A stretch of 9,775 bases of DNA from Candidatus Kuenenia stuttgartensis (GCA_945861365.1 CAMAUH010000125.1:1-9775), one strand, 5' to 3'; counted from the first letter of the stretch, positions 1 to 7,311 are shown. Notes: generated by a model not told the origin, from the letters alone. Numbers and translations are program-made.

Positions 1-1
1 C

Positions 2-511
2 GCCAGGTCCTTCCACGCGATGGCGCACGACAGCCAGCGCGGGCGCACCGTGATGTTCGGTGGCTCAGCCGGTGCGGCCATCATCTTTGGCGACACCTGG
101 GAGTGGGATGGCGGCAGCCTCAGTTGGGCGCAGGTCGCCAGCACCGGACCTTCCGCACGCTATGGCCATTCGATGGCCTATGACAGCCAGCGTGGCCGCA
201 CGGTCCTGTTCGGCGGGAGCAGTGGGGGCAGCGCGACGTGGGAGTGGGATGGAGCGACCTGGACCCAGGTGGCGACGACGGGTCCCGCTACGGGTGGGAG
301 CCTGGCGTATGACAGCCAGCGCGCGAAGGTCGTCTTGTCCTCTGGCCCCCTTGGCACCTGGGAGTGGGACGGCAGCCTCTGGACGCAGGTGGCCACCGGC
401 GGCCCAGGCAATCGTGGTCCCATGGTCTACGACAGCCAGCGTGGCCGCATCGTGTTGGTCGATGGCGGTTCCCCGCCACCGCGCCCAACCTGGGAGATGG
501 CCTGGATGGGC
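2..511 (+). repeat. Four tandem kelch-like coding repeats
   Basis: The anchor GACAGCCAGCG occurs at 29, 182, 311 and 431, so unit lengths are 153, 129 and 120 bp (51, 43 and 40 codons). Units 2 and 4 share the 19-base stretch GACAGCCAGCGTGGCCGCA. CTGGGAGTGGGA or a one-base variant recurs at the WEWDG segment of units 1-3. The likeness is at nucleotide as well as protein level, which suggests fairly recent duplication or gene conversion. More units probably lie left of the window. Confidence 0.8.
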
Positions 512-1024
512 AATCAGACCCAGACGCTGCGCGGCAGGATCGAGGGCACGTTCCTGCTTGGTGGCACGACCCTTCCGTTGGTCAGCAGCTCAGTCGACCT
601 CAACTCGTGGATCGGCCAGCAAGCACTGATGCAGGTGGTCGACATCGGCACCGCCTCAGCGCCCGTGATCCGCGTCGACTCGGCCGTCGCCGCGACGCAG
701 ATCATGGACATGGGCAGCCTGCACCTGGGGCAATCGAACGCGATGACGGTGACGGCTCCGGCGGGTTCGGCGGCCTACATCCTCCTCGACTTCACGAGCA
801 ACTCGCGCTTCCTGCCGCTCGCGGGCTTTGGCGTCTGGTTGTTCGGCGGATCTCCCTACCTGCTCGCCGGCAGCATCACGGACCCGCAGAACCTGTTCCA
901 GGCGCCGTTCCTGACGCCTGCGAATGCGGCGTTGCTCGGGCTGGCAGTCAGCAGCCAGGCGCTGGTCGGCGATCACGGCAACTGGTTCTTCAGCAATGCG
1001 GATGGTGCGACCGTGCAGCCGTGA
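2..1024 (+). CDS. Kelch-like repeat protein with beta-rich C-terminal region (5' end outside window)
   Basis: The reading frame is open from the left edge. The codons before the first ATG (position 20) already encode ARSFHA, which matches the ARYGHS segment of the next repeat, so position 20 is not the real start and the N-terminus lies upstream. Four kelch-like units are visible, each with a YDSQRGR-type strand, then VLFGG, then TWEWDG and W(T/A)QVA..GP. This is the pattern of a beta-propeller blade. Units 3 and 4 have lost the exact FGG motif (VVLSSG and VLVDGG). After about position 520 the repeats stop and a 165-residue region follows, rich in alternating hydrophobic residues. Its first part (LRGRIEGTFLLGG to VIRVDS) has a rhythm resembling an OB-like barrel. 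It ends in WFFSNADGATVQP, with no membrane anchor. A secreted or cell-surface role is inferred, but no signal peptide is in view. The substrate is unknown. Confidence 0.75.
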   Translation, partial: ARSFHAMAHDSQRGRTVMFGGSAGAAIIFGDTWEWDGGSLSWAQVASTGPSARYGHSMAYDSQRGRTVLFGGSSGGSATWEWDGATWTQVATTGPATGGSLAYDSQRAKVVLSSGPLGTWEWDGSLWTQVATGGPGNRGPMVYDSQRGRIVLVDGGSPPPRPTWEMAWMGNQTQTLRGRIEGTFLLGGTTLPLVSSSVDLNSWIGQQALMQVVDIGTASAPVIRVDSAVAATQIMDMGSLHLGQSNAMTVTAPAGSAAYILLDFTSNSRFLPLAGFGVWLFGGSPYLLAGSITDPQNLFQAPFLTPANAALLGLAVSSQALVGDHGNWFFSNADGATVQP

Positions 1025-1072
1025 TCGGCGGGTCCGAGTGTCGTGGATGCGGCAGAACCTCGCCAGCGCCCG

Positions 1073-3232
1073 CTACTCGGCGCCCGTAGCCCTGCCCCGC
1101 CGTTTCTTCGGCGCCGCCTTCACCCCCGGCCGCTGCGCATCGCGACTCGGCGGCTGCAGATCGATCAACTCCCCGGTCGCCGTGCGACACACCACCCGCG
1201 GTGCCCCGTCGATCGTCACCGGCCGCACCAGCACGCCGCGGAACAGCAGCTCGCGCACCTGTTCCCGCTGCAGTGCCACCCCGCGGTAGAGCTTCGGCAT
1301 GCGGAACGCGCAGTCCTCGCGCCAGCGCGAACACCCGTACGCCTCGCGCCCCTCGATCACGTCCGCCTTGCAGCGCGGGCACGCACCGATGCCCGCATGT
1401 TCGTTGCGCGGCGACATGCCCGTCGCGATCAGCCCGCGGATGCGCGCGACGATCTCCTGCACGAACACCGGGCGCGTGAAGCGGCCGCGTTCGATCTCGC
1501 CGAGCTTCCATTCCCACTCGCCGGTCAGCTCCGCCGACTTCAGCATCGGGTCGGCGATGATCGCGATCAGGTAGCGGCCGAGGTCGGTGACGCGCAGCGC
1601 CTTCTTGTCGCGCTGCAAGTAGCCGCGCGTCAGCAGCGTCTCCAGGATCGACGCGCGCGTCGCTGGCGTGCCGAGGCCCCGGCCGCGCATCGCTTCGCGC
1701 AGCTGCTCGTCGTCGATCGTGCGGCCCGACGTCTCCATCGCTGCCAGCAGCGTGTTCTCGGTGTAGGGGCGCGGCGGCTTGGTCTTGCCTTCGTGCAGTT
1801 CGGGCGCGTGCGGCCCGCTCTCGCCTTCGCGCAGCGCGGGCAGTTCCTGCGTGTCGTCGTCGCCATCGTCGTCCCCGTCGGCGCCTTTGCCCTTGCCCTT
1901 CCGCTTCTTCGGCGCCTGCGGCTCGAGCTGGCTCCACCCCGCATCGGTGACCACGACGCCGCGCGCGCGGAACGGCACGCCGTTGCTGACCGCGTGCGCC
2001 GTGGTGACGTCCTGCACGCGATCGCCGAGGAACGCCTGCACGAAGCGCGTCGCCACCGCGTCGTAGACCTGCTGCGCTTCGCCGCCGAGCGACTCGACCT
2101 TGCCGGTCGGGATGATCGCATGGTGGTCGCTGACCTTGGCGTCGTCGAACACGCGGCGCGAACGGGCGCGCGGTCCACGTTCGCCGTCGGGTGCGCCCCC
2201 GACGTAGGTGGCGAGCACGGCGAGCGCGTCCGGGTTCCACGCGCGCAAGGCGCCGAGCGTCGTGCGCACGGTGTCGACCATGTCGAGCGACAGGTGGCGG
2301 CTGTCGGTGCGCGGGTAGGTCAGCAGCTTCTTCTCGTAGAGCTCCTGCGCGACCTCGAGCGTGCGCTGCGCGGACAGGCCGTGGCGCAGGTTCATGTCGC
2401 GCTGCAGCTGCGTGAGGTCGTACAGCAGCGGCGGCGGCAGCGACTCGGTGCGGCGCTCGAGCTTGGTGATCGTGAGCGGCTGGCCTTCGACCTGCGCCAG
2501 CGTGGCCTGCGCCGGCGGTTGCTCGCGGAAGCGTTCGCCAGCGAAGCGGAACATCGCCTTGCGATAGCGCGTGCGCAGTTCCCAGAACGGCCGCGCGTCG
2601 AACACGCGGATCTCGTCGTCGCGCTGCGCGATCAGCGCCAGCACCGGCGTCTGCACGCGGCCGAGGCTCCACAGCACGCCGCCGCCGCCGAAGCGGACCG
2701 TGTAGGCGCGCGTCGCGTTGAGGCCGACGATCCAGTCCGCTTCGCTGCGGCAACGCGCCGCGTCGTGGAGGTTGGCGTAGCTGGTGCCGGGCTTGCGGGC
2801 CTTGAAGGCCTGCGTGATCGCTTCCTCGGTCAGCGAGCTGAGCCACAGCCGCGTGTGCTCGCGGTCCGGGCAGCCGGCGTAGTCGAGGATGTAGCGGAAG
2901 ATCAGTTCGCCCTCGCGGCCGGCGTCCGTCGCGCACACCAGTTCGTCCGCCTTCTTGCACAGGCCGGCAACGGTGGCGAGCTGCTCGTGCGTGCTGCGGT
3001 TGTCGGTCGGTCGCAGCTCGAAGCGCTCGGGGATGAACGGCAGGCGGTCCATCGACCAGCGCTTCAGGGCGGGGTCGTATTCGTCGGGCGTCTTCAGCTG
3101 CACGAGGTGCCCGATCGCCCACGTCACCTGCCAGCCATTGCCTTCGAGGTAGCCATCGCGGCGCTGCGTGGCGCCGAGGACCTTGGCGAGGTCACGGGCG
3201 ACGGACGGCTTCTCGGCGACGACGACGCGCAT
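1073..3232 (-). CDS. topB: DNA topoisomerase III (type IA), B. subtilis TopB-like
   Basis: This 719-residue type IA topoisomerase passes single DNA strands through a transient 5'-phosphotyrosine break, relaxing negative supercoils and decatenating replication or recombination intermediates in the cytoplasm. The Toprim domain starts at the N-terminus (VVVAEKPSVARD, E7) and contains ATDAGREGEL (D103, E107). LGRVQTPVLALIAQRD (190-205) and LLTYPRTDSRHLS (303-315) follow, with catalytic Tyr306. RGLGTPATRASILETLLTRGY (518-538) is the conserved late motif. A C-terminal four-cysteine zinc ribbon is visible (C618, C621, C634, C641), then a basic tail (KKRRGR). The length matches the B. subtilis-type enzyme (about 727) better than E. 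coli TopB (653). An unusual K/G-then-D-rich insert lies at 442-460. ATG at 3232 is fixed by the family N-terminus. No Shine-Dalgarno site is seen. The gene lies 30 bp after abiEii on the same strand and converges with the kelch-like gene. Confidence 0.95.
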   Translation of the reverse strand: MRVVVAEKPSVARDLAKVLGATQRRDGYLEGNGWQVTWAIGHLVQLKTPDEYDPALKRWSMDRLPFIPERFELRPTDNRSTHEQLATVAGLCKKADELVCATDAGREGELIFRYILDYAGCPDREHTRLWLSSLTEEAITQAFKARKPGTSYANLHDAARCRSEADWIVGLNATRAYTVRFGGGGVLWSLGRVQTPVLALIAQRDDEIRVFDARPFWELRTRYRKAMFRFAGERFREQPPAQATLAQVEGQPLTITKLERRTESLPPPLLYDLTQLQRDMNLRHGLSAQRTLEVAQELYEKKLLTYPRTDSRHLSLDMVDTVRTTLGALRAWNPDALAVLATYVGGAPDGERGPRARSRRVFDDAKVSDHHAIIPTGKVESLGGEAQQVYDAVATRFVQAFLGDRVQDVTTAHAVSNGVPFRARGVVVTDAGWSQLEPQAPKKRKGKGKGADGDDDGDDDTQELPALREGESGPHAPELHEGKTKPPRPYTENTLLAAMETSGRTIDDEQLREAMRGRGLGTPATRASILETLLTRGYLQRDKKALRVTDLGRYLIAIIADPMLKSAELTGEWEWKLGEIERGRFTRPVFVQEIVARIRGLIATGMSPRNEHAGIGACPRCKADVIEGREAYGCSRWREDCAFRMPKLYRGVALQREQVRELLFRGVLVRPVTIDGAPRVVCRTATGELIDLQPPSRDAQRPGVKAAPKKRRGRATGAE

Positions 3233-3262
3233 GGTGGGGGGCGTTCGGTAGTCGGTTCGCGG

Positions 3263-4009
3263 TCAGGTTTCCAGCTGTTCCGCGAGTCGCACGATCGCGC
3301 CGCGCAGCCGCGGTAGCAGACCCGGCAGTTCGGTTGGCGGCAGCAACGGTGCCAGCTCCTGGCGCATCGCGCGTTCGTCGATCGATTCGGCGGCGGCGCG
3401 CAGCTCGGCCACGAACTCGGCGCGCTGCATCTTCTTCCGGCCGGCGACGGCTGGATGGCGCGATTCGATCCTGGCCAGCCGCTTGTCGAGCACGGCGCGA
3501 TCCGGGGAAGCACCGATGCGCGTCGACAGGAACCACGCGTCGTAGAGGTCGCGCAGCAGGCGCCGCTCGTTCCACGCCGCCAGCTTGTGGGCGAGGGAAG
3601 TGTCCGGCGCCATCACCCGCACGATGCGCGATGGCTGACCAAGGGAACGCGCGAAGTCGGCCGTCGGCATCGCCGTCGAGTCGCATTCCTGGCTGACGTT
3701 CGCCTCGATCTGGATGCCGACGCCGTCGATCTGCAGCGAGGCGCGCACCATCTTCGAATGGGCAGCGATGTGGACCTTCGCGCTATCGACCTCGCGCAGA
3801 ACGCGTTCGATGCGGCCGACGATCTCGGTCTTGCTGCGGAACGGCACGAACACGTAGTCGACGTCCGTCGTCGAGCGCGGGCAGTCGTAGAGCCGGAGCG
3901 CGATGCCGCCCTTCAGCACCGCGTGCTCCTCGAAGACCTCGGCGAAGCGGTGCAGGACCCACAGGAAGAGCCCGTCGGCGGTGACGGGTCGCGGCAGCGG
4001 GGTGCTCAT
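3263..4009 (-). CDS. abiEii: AbiEii-type nucleotidyltransferase toxin (type IV toxin-antitoxin)
   Basis: A 248-residue protein of the AbiEii / nucleotidyltransferase-fold family, the toxin half of AbiE abortive-infection modules. Seen in sequence: motif I VLKGGIALRLYDCPRSTTDVDY (31-52, split here as VLKGGIALRL then YDCPRSTTDVDY), with G34-G35 and the metal-binding pair D49/D51; a strand IQIEANV (99-105) with possible third acidic residue E102; and the basic/aromatic motif AHKLAAWNERR then LLRDLYDAWF (140-160), with K142, R153-D154 and Y156-D157. These are the residues expected in an active member of this family, so the toxin looks intact. The start at 4009 is set by the ATGA overlap with the antitoxin stop (4006-4009) and by the conserved N-terminal helices. 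The frame stays open to 4375, but that extension is arginine/proline-rich shadow translation of abiEi. There is no Shine-Dalgarno site, so translational coupling is likely. The nucleotide or RNA target cannot be read from the sequence. Confidence 0.88.
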   Translation of the reverse strand: MSTPLPRPVTADGLFLWVLHRFAEVFEEHAVLKGGIALRLYDCPRSTTDVDYVFVPFRSKTEIVGRIERVLREVDSAKVHIAAHSKMVRASLQIDGVGIQIEANVSQECDSTAMPTADFARSLGQPSRIVRVMAPDTSLAHKLAAWNERRLLRDLYDAWFLSTRIGASPDRAVLDKRLARIESRHPAVAGRKKMQRAEFVAELRAAAESIDERAMRQELAPLLPPTELPGLLPRLRGAIVRLAEQLET

Positions 4010-4605
4010 GGCAGGCGCAGCACACGTTTGGAGAACGCCACGAACTTCGGGTTCTCGTAGCGATCGAGGTAGTCGCGCAGTCGGCGCGGGTTCAGCTTCG
4101 CGAGGTCGAGGTCGCTGTGGATGTCGAACGGATAGCGGCGGCCGCGCAGGTGGAAGTACAGCACGTCGAGCGTGGCCTTCTCCGGGTCGGCGTAGCGCAC
4201 GCCGTCGTGCACGGTGTGGCCGAAGTCGAGGTGCGGGGCGATCGACAGGTGCACGATCTCGTGGTCGAGCGCGCGGTAGGTGCGGGTAGCGCCTTGCTTC
4301 ACGGCGAGCAGCTGACGTTCGGGACGCGGCCCGATCACCAGATGACGGGCGAGCACGGTGTGGAAGCTGACGCACGAGTCCGGTGCGAGGCGCTGGCTCA
4401 GCGTCGGCAGATCGAACGGGTCCGTGACGTAGAAGCCGCGTACGAACCGGCGCAGCGTGCCGAGGTCGACCAGCGCCTTGGCGCGGCGGGTGAACGCTGC
4501 GGGATGTCGTTCGGCCAGCAGCGTCTGGAGATCGGCCTTCGACAGCACTCCGTGCAGCCGTGCCGCCATGCCCGTCACCATGTCGCTGTCGGCCGCAAGA
4601 TTCAT
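4006..4605 (-). CDS. abiEi: AbiEi-type antitoxin and autorepressor (type IV toxin-antitoxin)
   Basis: The AbiEi family pairs an N-terminal winged helix-turn-helix, which represses its own promoter, with a C-terminal domain needed for antitoxicity. Seen here (199-residue version): the wHTH LSKADLQTLLAERHPAAF through RRFVRGFYV (about 21-60), whose last strand is the characteristic R..RGFYV wing; then CVSFHTVLARHLVIG (78-92); then RYADPEKATLDVLYF (137-151), the family's hallmark (A)xPEKAxLDxLY motif. The stop TGA overlaps the toxin ATG by 4 bp. The start is uncertain. The longest ORF begins at 4647 (213 residues), but its first codons would be encoded by the inverted repeat at 4611-4640. I prefer ATG 4605, which lies just after that repeat and has GGAG two bases upstream, although that spacing is unusually short. 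ATG 4581 and 4569 are also possible and would still keep the whole wHTH. Confidence 0.85.
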   Translation of the reverse strand: MNLAADSDMVTGMAARLHGVLSKADLQTLLAERHPAAFTRRAKALVDLGTLRRFVRGFYVTDPFDLPTLSQRLAPDSCVSFHTVLARHLVIGPRPERQLLAVKQGATRTYRALDHEIVHLSIAPHLDFGHTVHDGVRYADPEKATLDVLYFHLRGRRYPFDIHSDLDLAKLNPRRLRDYLDRYENPKFVAFSKRVLRLP

Positions 4606-4610
4606 GACTC

Positions 4611-4640
4611 CAGATAAACTACACTTCTGTAGCTTATCTG
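4611..4640. promoter_or_regulatory. Inverted repeat, probable AbiEi operator
   Basis: The left arm CAGATAAACTACA (4611-4623) and right arm TGTAGCTTATCTG (4628-4640) are complementary over 13 bp with one mismatch (4618 against 4633), separated by CTTC. It is the most AT-rich patch in the area. AbiEi proteins are known to bind inverted repeats in their own promoter and repress the operon. The position directly before the antitoxin start fits that role. A terminator for the upstream haem gene is less likely because the stem is AT-rich and no T-run follows on the minus strand. Confidence 0.65.
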
Positions 4641-4644
4641 TCGA
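4616..4644 (-). promoter_or_regulatory. Putative abiE promoter overlapped by the inverted repeat
   Basis: On the minus strand, TCGACA (4644-4639) matches the sigma70 -35 consensus at 5 of 6 positions. It is followed after 17 bp by TAGTTT (4621-4616), a weak -10 matching 3 of 6. Both boxes and the spacer lie in or beside the inverted repeat, so a bound repressor would block polymerase. The predicted start of transcription falls around 4609, only a few bases before ATG 4605, so the mRNA could be nearly leaderless. This is pattern matching in an organism whose sigma consensus is not established here. Confidence 0.35.
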
Positions 4645-4698
4645 CATGAAATCCGACGGCTTCCGCAGGCTCGGAGCGGCCGGATGCAGCAGGCCGCG

Positions 4699-7305
4699 TC
4701 ACTTCGTCTGGAACACCGCGTGCTTGCGATCGCCGCCGGACACCAGGTAGGCGATCAGGTCGGCCAGCTCGTCCTTGTTCATCAGCGCGATCGTCGCGGG
4801 CGGCATCAGCGAGGTCTGCGACGGCTCGACGGTCTCGACGTGCGAGACCGGCAGCTTGGTCAGCTTGCTGAAGTCGAACGGGTCCTTCGCGACGGCGATC
4901 TCCTGGTCGTTGCGGTAGATGACGCGGCCATAGAGCACGCCACCTTCCTTCAGCAGCACCTTGCTGGCCTGGTACTGGTCGGAGATCGACTGGCTCGGTT
5001 CGCAGATCGCGACCAGGATGTCGCGGACCGAGTAGCGCTTGGCGACGGAGCCGAGGTCGGGGCCGGAGTAGCCGCCCGAACCCTGGAAGCGATGGCACGC
5101 GACGCAGCGGCCAGCCGAGAACATCTGTTTGCCATTCTCGAAGTCACGGCCCCGCAGCTCGGCCTTGAACAGTTCCATCGCCGTGTCCGTCGTCCAGGCG
5201 CCAGGCGGGCCTTTCGGGAACGGCAGCTTGCCGACGTCGACGGCGGCGCTGTCGCCGAGCAGCCACGCGATGGCGGACGCGTCCTTTGCGGGGAGGTGCG
5301 CGATGGCGTCCTCGCGGATCGCTCGGATGTAACCGGCGAAGCTCAGTCCACCGCTCTTCTGCAGCGTGTCGTTCAACCAGGTGAAGAAGAACTTGCGCGT
5401 GTCGAGCGTCCAGCCGGACTGCACGCGGCGCAGCGAGTACGCGTAGTGGATGTTCTGGCTGTTGGGCGTGTTCGCCATCGCCTGCAGGATCGCCTTGCCG
5501 TACTCGTGCCGAGCGAGCATCGCCTTGTCGTAGGCAATGGCGCGCGTCGCCGTGGACTTCATCAATGCGATCGTCTTGTCGACGACGTCCGGCGCGTCCA
5601 GGTGGCACAGCAGCCGGCACAGCTCGGTGTTCAGGACCTCGTCCTTGGCGGGATAGAACGCGTTCAGCCTGGCGATCAGGGCCGTGGTCTCTGTTGGCGA
5701 CGGCGGGTTCAGCCGGATCAGGCAAAGCGAGTACGCGCGCAGCAGCGCCAGCCGGTCTTCCAGCTCCAGGTTCGCGAATGGCACCGTTGCGAGCTTGTCG
5801 AGCACGCGGCTCGACAGGGACTTGTCGCCGTGACGGCACAGCGCGATCGCCGCGTAGATGACGGCGCGCGGCTCCTTTTCGGCGAACACCTGGTCCTGCC
5901 ACAGTGCCAGGTCCTGGTTCTCGATCGCCAGGCGCGCGGCATAGCGGATGTCGCGGTCGGCATGCGACAGGTAGGGCCACGCCTTGCCGATGGCCGCCGC
6001 ACCGCCGTTGCGGCTGCCGTGGAACGCCTCGAGCGAATGGCGCAGATCGCGCAGCGGCTGGTTCGCCACCAGGCTCTTCGTCGGCTCGTCACTGCGCGGG
6101 CCCGTGTAGCGGATGCGGTAGAGCTTCGACGCGGTGTTGCGGCCGCCGACCACGAAATACATGTGGCCATCCGGGCCGAAACGCATCGCCGCGATGTTCA
6201 GCGGCGTGCCGTTCGCGAACTCCTGTTTGGTCGCCGTGTAGCTCGAGCCGCGTTCTGCCATGTCGATCGTGTAGATCGTCCCGAAGGTCCAATCGCACGC
6301 GAACAGCTTGTCCTGGAAGCGGCCGGGGAAGTTCGAGTGGTGGCCGAAGCACAGCGCGGTCGGCGAGCCCGGACCGATGTCGACCACCGAGCCGTTGCTG
6401 TCGGCGAAGTACTCAGGCCATTTCGCGGAGCCCGCGCGCCAGCCGAAATCGCTGGCCGAAGTGACATGGTTGATCCGCGTGGGGCGGTACCACGGGCTGC
6501 CGATGTCGAACTCGAGGTCCGAATCGTAGGTGAACATCTCTCCTTCGCGGTTGATGGCGATATCGACGGAGTTGCGCAGGCCCGAGGCCACCATCGTCCA
6601 TTCCGAGCCATCGGGGGAGATGCGACAGATCCAGCCGCCGGGGGCCTTGATGCCCACTGCATGTCCCTGCGGATCGTTCATCGCCGGGAGCAAGGAGTCC
6701 GTTCCCCAGACCGGTGGTTGCAGGCTGCCGACACCCTTCGGCACGGCCGAGTGGTTGCCGGAGACCAGATACAGAGCCTTGCCGTCCTCGGTCGGGATGA
6801 TGCAGTGGGCGGAGTGCTCATAGCCCATCTCCAGCGGCTTGATCAGCGTGAACTCGTCATAGGCATCGTCGCCATCGGTATCGCGTATGCGATAGAAGCC
6901 CTGCATCGACGACATGTAGAGACTGTCGAACGCGTAGAGGAACCCCAGCGCTCCACCGACGGTGCGCTTGCCCCATTTGATGGGGAGATAGGGGAAGCCC
7001 TTCAGGCTCTCGACCTGGGGCTTCGAGGCCGGGTCGCCGTCCTTCGCCAGGGTGACGCGGAACACGCCCTGGCTGTCCTGGTCCGACACGATGAGCCGAC
7101 CCTTGGGATCGAACGCCATCGCCACCCAGGAGCCCTGTTCGATGGGAACGGTGTAGAGCAGCTCCGCATCGAAGCCTCCGAGCAGCGTGATCTGCGTGTC
7201 GGGATCGAGCACGTAGCGGGCGTCAGCGGTTGCTGACTGGCCGACCAGTTGTGCAGTGGTGATCGACAGGAGTGTCAGGGCCGCAAGCTGCTGCATCGGA
7301 GGCAT
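4699..7305 (-). CDS. PVC-type beta-propeller / HEAT-like / c-type haem protein (secreted)
   Basis: An 868-residue three-part protein of the Planctomycetota/Verrucomicrobiota 'membrane-bound dehydrogenase plus CxxCH' class. Residues 1-27 form a hydrophobic signal-like segment with cleavage likely after SATA (A25-x-A27), though the n-region has no Lys or Arg. Residues about 30-400 are a propeller-type sensor/dehydrogenase domain with DPKGRLIVSD (67-76), a calcium-loop-like DTDGDDAYDE (142-151) and YEHSAH (162-167). About 410-690 is helical and HEAT-like (RDIRYAARLAIE and similar). About 715-855 is a monohaem cytochrome c domain with CVACH (734-738) and a probable axial Met834 in SLMPP. It probably takes part in periplasmic oxidation of a sugar or alcohol with electron transfer to haem, but the substrate is unknown. 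The start was chosen at 7305 because AGGA lies 6 bases upstream; the ORF itself extends to 7356. A 113-bp gap (7306-7418) separates it from the OsmC gene and shows no clear terminator or promoter. Confidence 0.9.
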   Translation of the reverse strand: MPPMQQLAALTLLSITTAQLVGQSATADARYVLDPDTQITLLGGFDAELLYTVPIEQGSWVAMAFDPKGRLIVSDQDSQGVFRVTLAKDGDPASKPQVESLKGFPYLPIKWGKRTVGGALGFLYAFDSLYMSSMQGFYRIRDTDGDDAYDEFTLIKPLEMGYEHSAHCIIPTEDGKALYLVSGNHSAVPKGVGSLQPPVWGTDSLLPAMNDPQGHAVGIKAPGGWICRISPDGSEWTMVASGLRNSVDIAINREGEMFTYDSDLEFDIGSPWYRPTRINHVTSASDFGWRAGSAKWPEYFADSNGSVVDIGPGSPTALCFGHHSNFPGRFQDKLFACDWTFGTIYTIDMAERGSSYTATKQEFANGTPLNIAAMRFGPDGHMYFVVGGRNTASKLYRIRYTGPRSDEPTKSLVANQPLRDLRHSLEAFHGSRNGGAAAIGKAWPYLSHADRDIRYAARLAIENQDLALWQDQVFAEKEPRAVIYAAIALCRHGDKSLSSRVLDKLATVPFANLELEDRLALLRAYSLCLIRLNPPSPTETTALIARLNAFYPAKDEVLNTELCRLLCHLDAPDVVDKTIALMKSTATRAIAYDKAMLARHEYGKAILQAMANTPNSQNIHYAYSLRRVQSGWTLDTRKFFFTWLNDTLQKSGGLSFAGYIRAIREDAIAHLPAKDASAIAWLLGDSAAVDVGKLPFPKGPPGAWTTDTAMELFKAELRGRDFENGKQMFSAGRCVACHRFQGSGGYSGPDLGSVAKRYSVRDILVAICEPSQSISDQYQASKVLLKEGGVLYGRVIYRNDQEIAVAKDPFDFSKLTKLPVSHVETVEPSQTSLMPPATIALMNKDELADLIAYLVSGGDRKHAVFQTK

Positions 7306-7311
7306 GGCGCG

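Noticed and set aside
1025..1072. Search for a bidirectional terminator between the convergent kelch-like gene and topB
   Set aside because: No stable hairpin with a T-run on either strand could be found in these 48 bases.
2914..2934. Gly105 in place of the second Asp in the TopB Toprim motif (TDAGREGE)
   Set aside because: From memory, the same TDAGREGE form occurs in B. subtilis-type TopB, so it is a normal subgroup variant and not a sign of inactivation.
990..3122. Second minus-strand ORF (710 codons) overlapping topB in another frame
   Set aside because: It is a frame shadow made almost entirely of Arg, Ala, Gly and Pro; the topB frame has full family conservation.
1043..3316. Long plus-strand ORF (757 codons) opposite topB
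   Set aside because: It is antisense to a gene with all type IA topoisomerase motifs. Its translation is rich in Arg, Ala, His and Val with no recognisable motif, as expected when GC-rich DNA is read on the opposite strand.
4010..4375. N-terminal extension of the AbiEii frame to 4375
   Set aside because: The extra 122 residues are Arg/Pro/Ala shadow sequence within abiEi. The family N-terminus and the ATGA overlap place the start at 4009.
4611..4640. Inverted repeat as a rho-independent terminator for the haem protein gene
   Set aside because: The stem is AT-rich and no T-run follows on the minus strand. It also lies over a plausible promoter and the antitoxin start, so an operator is the better reading.
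4684..7236. Very long plus-strand ORF (850 codons) opposite the haem protein gene
   Set aside because: The minus-strand frame carries a propeller, CVACH and a Met ligand. The antisense product is Arg/Val/Asp/Gln repetitive with no domain pattern, so it is a composition artefact despite its length.
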